Of a stretch of DNA of 9,608 bases, positions 7,246-9,608 are shown piece by piece (the stretch's first letter is position 1; each line of letters starts with the position of its first letter). A program made the position numbers and the translations under genes. This DNA is from an uncultured Ventosimonas sp. (GTDB lineage Bacteria; Pseudomonadota; Gammaproteobacteria; Pseudomonadales; Pseudomonadaceae): contig CALYQH010000028.1 in the NCBI GenBank assembly GCA_945283395.1, positions 1 to 9,608 of the forward strand, in the 5' to 3' direction. The notes beneath the pieces are model-generated. The model ran no database searches, was not told the origin of the DNA, and worked only from the letters and a program-made list of their open reading frames with translations.

Positions 7246-7674
7246 TTATTCTTCGTCAGAAGCTTCAACTTCTTCTAACAGCTCATCTTCTTCAATGTCA
7301 TCTTGTTCTTCAAGAATCACATCGTCACGGCGGCGTTCACGAGAATTACGATTTTCTTCAGCCTTAACAATATCAGATTGTTCTGTAATAGCTTCATCAC
7401 GGCGAATGATTAAATTACGGATAACAGCATCGTTGTAACGGAAGTTGTCTTCGATCTCAGCTAATGCTTTGGCACCACATTCAATATTTAATAAAACATA
7501 GTGAGCTTTATGAACATTATTGATTGAGTAAGCTAATTGACGGCGACCCCAGTCTTCAAAACGGTGAATTTTACCACCATCTTCTTCAATAATTTTTTTA
7601 TAACGCTCAACCATTCCAGGAACTTGTTCACTTTGGTCTGGATGAACTAAAAACACGATTTCGTAATGACGCAT
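7246..7674 (-). CDS. rpsF: 30S ribosomal protein S6 with long acidic C-terminal tail
   Basis: Small-subunit platform protein that binds S18 and 16S rRNA. At 142 residues it is somewhat longer than E. coli S6. Seen: [40 protein letters not shown] (30-49), [12 protein letters not shown] (52-63), [22 protein letters not shown] (73-94), then a basic stretch RNSRERRR (109-116) and a tail (117-142) with 16 acidic residues out of 26, ending in Glu-Glu. In E. coli the S6 C-terminal glutamates are extended by RimK; the same could happen here, but rimK is not in the window. AAGGAG lies 5 nt before the ATG and can pair with an upstream CTCCTT in the leader. First gene of the operon. Confidence 0.98.
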   Translation of the reverse strand: MRHYEIVFLVHPDQSEQVPGMVERYKKIIEEDGGKIHRFEDWGRRQLAYSINNVHKAHYVLLNIECGAKALAEIEDNFRYNDAVIRNLIIRRDEAITEQSDIVKAEENRNSRERRRDDVILEEQDDIEEDELLEEVEASDEE

Positions 7675-7679
7675 ATACG

Positions 7680-7733
7680 CTCCTTACGGATTGTAGCCTG
7701 TTACTTGTAATCAGCAAGTAATCAAGCAAGGAG
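7680..7733 (-). promoter_or_regulatory. Structured rpsF leader, probable S6:S18 autoregulatory element
   Basis: Seen on the minus strand: CTCCTTGC (7733-7726) can pair with GTAAGGAG (7687-7680), eight base pairs including one G-U, burying the rpsF Shine-Dalgarno. Inside is a perfect 7-bp hairpin TTACTTG / CAAGTAA (7721-7715 with 7707-7701, 7-nt loop). A CCG trinucleotide (7689-7687) sits at the start of the 3' strand of the outer stem. Published work describes an S6:S18-binding leader upstream of rpsF in many bacteria, with a conserved CCG resembling the 16S rRNA site. Position, CCG and SD pairing all fit. That S6:S18 represses translation here is inference. Confidence 0.65.
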
Positions 7734-7751
7734 TTAATTTTCAGTAGGTTA

Positions 7752-7772
7752 CTTATCTCATTTAGAGATAAG
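7752..7772 (-). promoter_or_regulatory. 5'-terminal hairpin of the rpsF operon mRNA
   Basis: A perfect 8-bp inverted repeat (7772-7765 CTTATCTC with 7759-7752 GAGATAAG, 5-nt loop) begins at or within a base or two of the predicted transcription start. It is not followed by a T-run, so it is not an intrinsic terminator. Hairpins at the extreme 5' end commonly shield mRNA from RNase E, which is a plausible but unproven role. Confidence 0.5.
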
Positions 7773-7779
7773 GGGCGAG

Positions 7780-7808
7780 ATTATACTAGAATCTTCGCTA
7801 TGAAACAA
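7780..7808 (-). promoter_or_regulatory. Sigma70-type promoter of the rpsF-rpsR-DUF2232-rplI operon
   Basis: Seen on the minus strand: -35 TTGTTT (7808-7803), 17-bp spacer, -10 TATAAT (7785-7780), then the discriminator CTCGCCCC (7779-7772). The start would be near 7773, giving a leader of about 100 nt. A C/G-rich discriminator in otherwise A/T-rich DNA is typical of stringently controlled ribosomal promoters, where ppGpp lowers transcription. This is the best promoter match in the window. Confidence 0.75.
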
Positions 7809-7847
7809 GAAAGGTTACAAGGGTACAATATCTGCGCAAGCTAAACT

Positions 7848-7885
7848 TATAATGATTATAGGGTGCTTTTTTATCTAAGGGTGCT
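7848..7885. other. Palindrome and short direct repeat between nhaA and the rpsF promoter
   Basis: The gene-free stretch from 7809 to the nhaA stop at 7973 contains a perfect 13-bp palindrome TATAAT-G-ATTATA (7848-7860), directly followed by two copies of GGGTGCT in the same orientation, at 7861-7867 and 7879-7885. The palindrome could be a regulator site or a second pair of -10 boxes. I found no convincing intrinsic terminator for nhaA here, only short 4-bp stems. Function is unknown. Confidence 0.35.
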
Positions 7886-7972
7886 AGCCTTAAATTAGTT
7901 AATTAAAATCCTATTTATCATACAATCTATGATGATTACTAACTGATTAGAAATAAATAACATTAGCCATTT

Positions 7973-9154
7973 TTAGTCTTTGCGATTTCTCAAAATGCAA
8001 AACATCATTAAATAGCCTATTACTGCTGACAACAAAGAGCCTAATAACACCCCTACCTTATCTATTCCCATATATTCATTACCTACAGGGAAAGATAGTG
8101 AGCCAATAAACAAACTCATAGTAAAGCCAATGCCACAGAGCATTGAAAGTCCCAGTAGTAATGGCCAATTAGCACCTTTAGGTAACTTTGCAAAGCCTAG
8201 CTTAATAATAAACCAAGTAAAAGCAAACACACCTATTGTTTTACCCACTAATAAACCTAGCATAATACCTAATGTTACAGTACTAAATAAATGGTCATAA
8301 GTTACACTTGCAAAAGAAATACCGCCATTAACAAATGCAAAAAGAGGTAAAATAAAAAAACTTACCCAAGGTGCTAAGGCATGCTCTAGCTTTATCAAAG
8401 GCGGATTACCAATTTCTTTTTTGGGTATCATGCCTTTGAGGGGAATAGTGAACGCTAAAATCACTCCAGCAATAGTGGCATGGATACCACTTTTTAATAC
8501 ACAGCCCCACAGCACTATGCCTACTATTAAATAGAGTGCTAAATTAGTTATTCTTAGCCAATTTAATGTTATTAGTATAACTATACAGACTGCAGCCAAC
8601 CATAGTACTAGCAAAGAGAGTTGCGCAGAGCAAAACAACGCTATCACTATAATTGCCCCAAGATCATCGATGATAGCTAACGTCATTAAAAATAATTTTA
8701 GTGAGGTGGGAACACCTTTACCTAGTAAGGCTAAAACTCCCAACGAGAAAGCAATATCTGTTGCCATAGGGATAGCCCAACCACTATGAGCCTGCATATC
8801 ATTATGATTGAACAACCAATAAATAACTGCTGGTACTAACATTCCACCCAAGGCAGCTATGGTAGGTAAAATCACTTGTGAAGGTCGAGCTAAATTACCT
8901 TGCAATACCTCTCTTTTGATTTCAAGCCCTACTAATAAAAAGAAAATAGCCATTAAGCCATCATTAATCCATAACACTAAAGGTTTATTGATAGTCAGAC
9001 TTTCTATAGTCAAAGTGATAGGTATATGTAAAAATGAGTCATACCAAGCAGCTAAAGGAGTATTGTTAGCGAACAGCGCCAACAATGTAGCTATAATAAG
9101 TAAAATACCGCGACTTGCTTCAAGCTGAAAAAAACTAGCTAAAATGTGTTTCAT
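7973..9154 (-). CDS. nhaA: Na+/H+ antiporter NhaA
   Basis: Inner-membrane antiporter that exports Na+ or Li+ in exchange for protons, used for sodium and alkaline-pH tolerance. A 393-residue protein with about 12 membrane segments, close to the 388 of E. coli. Seen: FFLLVGLEIKREVLQG (71-86) with Glu78, Asp133 in PMATDIAFSLGVL, the ion-binding pair Asp163/Asp164 in LAIIDDLGAI, His225 in KSGIHATIAGV (the pH-sensing histidine position of E. coli NhaA), Lys305 in GKTIGV, and GIGFTMSLFI (341-350). All key residues are present, so it should be active. The MKH start matches the family, yet no Shine-Dalgarno precedes the ATG; a 13-bp palindrome occupies that place. Its promoter is at 9242-9269. infA upstream is separated by a terminator, so nhaA is transcribed on its own. 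Confidence 0.97.
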   Translation of the reverse strand: MKHILASFFQLEASRGILLIIATLLALFANNTPLAAWYDSFLHIPITLTIESLTINKPLVLWINDGLMAIFFLLVGLEIKREVLQGNLARPSQVILPTIAALGGMLVPAVIYWLFNHNDMQAHSGWAIPMATDIAFSLGVLALLGKGVPTSLKLFLMTLAIIDDLGAIIVIALFCSAQLSLLVLWLAAVCIVILITLNWLRITNLALYLIVGIVLWGCVLKSGIHATIAGVILAFTIPLKGMIPKKEIGNPPLIKLEHALAPWVSFFILPLFAFVNGGISFASVTYDHLFSTVTLGIMLGLLVGKTIGVFAFTWFIIKLGFAKLPKGANWPLLLGLSMLCGIGFTMSLFIGSLSFPVGNEYMGIDKVGVLLGSLLSAVIGYLMMFCILRNRKD

Positions 9155-9155
9155 A

Positions 9156-9168
9156 ATAAGCAGCTTAT
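9156..9168. promoter_or_regulatory. 13-bp palindrome at the nhaA ribosome-binding position
   Basis: ATAAGC-A-GCTTAT is a perfect 6+1+6 palindrome two bases upstream of the nhaA ATG. It takes the place where a Shine-Dalgarno would be. It could be a DNA operator, or an RNA stem too tight in its loop to be stable. Chance is possible. Confidence 0.35.
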
Positions 9169-9241
9169 ACAGGGCTTTTTAAAATAAATGGAAAATCAGT
9201 TTGTGCCAAAATAATTTTATTGATTAATAACTATTATGATA

Positions 9242-9269
9242 ATTTTACATCACTACAAGCAATTGTCAG
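9242..9269 (-). promoter_or_regulatory. Candidate sigma70 promoter of nhaA
   Basis: Seen on the minus strand: -35 CTGACA (9269-9264, five of six consensus), 16-bp spacer, -10 TAAAAT (9247-9242, five of six). The start would be near 9235, giving a leader of about 80 nt. It lies downstream of the infA terminator, consistent with independent transcription of nhaA. Confidence 0.55.
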
Positions 9270-9314
9270 CTTTTTTTTAGACGAAAAAATACTATACTCT
9301 TAACTAGAGCATTT

Positions 9315-9343
9315 AAAAAAAATAATTAACTAAGATTAGTTAA
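9315..9343 (-). terminator. Intrinsic terminator of infA
   Basis: Seen on the minus strand, beginning two bases after the infA stop: a perfect 7-bp stem TTAACTA / TAGTTAA (9343-9337 with 9332-9326), a 4-nt loop, then TTA followed by eight T (9322-9315). The stem is all A/T but for one pair; the position and T-run make the call good. Confidence 0.7.
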
Positions 9344-9344
9344 A

Positions 9345-9563
9345 TTAACGTGCTCGGTAAGTAATACGACCTTTAGACAGATCATAAGGAGTCAATTCGA
9401 CACGCACCTTGTCACCTGTTAATATACGAATATAATTTTTACGCATTTTACCAGAAATATGTGCTGTAACGACATGCCCATTCTCTAACTCTACACGAAA
9501 CATAGTGTTAGGAAGAGTGTCAATAATAGTTCCTTCCATTTCAAAGCTGTCTTCTTTAGACAT
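9345..9563 (-). CDS. infA: Translation initiation factor IF-1
   Basis: Binds the 30S A-site during initiation and works with IF-2 and IF-3. A 72-residue OB-fold protein. Seen: [11 protein letters not shown] at the start, then [15 protein letters not shown] (16-30), [14 protein letters not shown] (34-47), [23 protein letters not shown] to the end, a near-perfect match to the gammaproteobacterial family. The start is ATG 9563-9561, with GAGG 9 nt upstream. A longer reading from an in-frame TTG at 9581 would add six residues (MLRFYC) that translate the Shine-Dalgarno itself and are absent from the family, so I reject it. A terminator follows directly. The 45 nt upstream that remain in the window show no clear promoter. 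Confidence 0.97.
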   Translation of the reverse strand: MSKEDSFEMEGTIIDTLPNTMFRVELENGHVVTAHISGKMRKNYIRILTGDKVRVELTPYDLSKGRITYRAR

Positions 9564-9608
9564 GCAATAAAACCTCAACAATAAACAATGAATAAAATAA
9601 ACTTGAAT

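Noticed and set aside
7161..7367. Plus-strand reading frame across the rpsF-rpsR junction
   Set aside because: Overlaps two ribosomal protein genes; His/Leu/Gln-rich translation with no recognisable domain.
7848..7860. Fur box reading of TATAATGATTATA
   Set aside because: It resembles part of the 19-bp Fur consensus only through A/T content; the full site is not present.
8859..9128. 89-codon plus-strand reading frame inside nhaA
   Set aside because: Antisense to the N-terminal coding part of a clear NhaA with all key residues; no independent support.
9564..9581. Six-residue N-terminal extension of IF-1 from a TTG codon
   Set aside because: It would translate the Shine-Dalgarno GAGG, and [11 protein letters not shown] at 9563 is the universal family start.
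1..9608. New defence, mobile or biosynthetic system
   Set aside because: Every substantial ORF has a clear housekeeping or known-family assignment; no transposase, phage, toxin-antitoxin, CRISPR or nuclease signature was seen on either strand.

Overview
The window is AT-rich bacterial chromosome and looks like a low-GC relative of Pseudomonas. The partial Pgi carries the GGSFLGP form of the sugar-binding motif that I recall from Pseudomonas, where E. coli has GGSDLGP. S6 is close to pseudomonad S6 over its whole folded domain. The order rpsF - rpsR - DUF2232 membrane protein - rplI - dnaB is the one I recall from Pseudomonas. An AT-rich, insect-associated Pseudomonadaceae genus such as Entomomonas would fit, but that placement is inference. 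All genes are on the minus strand except one lactonase gene.

Left part (1-3143), carbohydrate metabolism. The N-terminal 229 codons of pgi (glucose-6-phosphate isomerase) run off the left edge. Next is an SDR oxidoreductase of the YghA/YdaD type with its own intrinsic terminator. It is transcribed divergently from an SMP-30/gluconolactonase-family sugar lactonase. The 182-bp region between the two contains a 27-bp nested dyad, the best operator candidate in the window. The lactonase converges on ispH across 207 bp of A/T-rich DNA that holds a weak bidirectional hairpin region.

Middle part (3144-7808), ribosomal proteins, replication and isoprenoid synthesis. Reading along the minus strand there is a good sigma70-type promoter with a C/G-rich discriminator, a structured leader that pairs with the rpsF Shine-Dalgarno (it fits the S6:S18 autoregulatory leader), then rpsF, rpsR, the DUF2232 protein and rplI with gaps of 28-40 nt. 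A strong intrinsic terminator follows. dnaB starts only about 20 nt after the terminator U-tract, and a TATAAT box abuts the terminator stem, which suggests a separate dnaB transcript starting inside the hairpin. ispH follows dnaB after 18 nt, so the isoprenoid enzyme appears to be co-transcribed with the replicative helicase.

Right part (7809-9608). nhaA (Na+/H+ antiporter) has a recognisable promoter but no Shine-Dalgarno. infA (IF-1) has an intrinsic terminator immediately after its stop codon, and its start should be placed at 9563.

I see no mobile element, CRISPR array, phage gene, tRNA, rRNA or defence system. The genes are ordinary core genes. What merits a second look is regulatory architecture and gene order rather than a new protein system.
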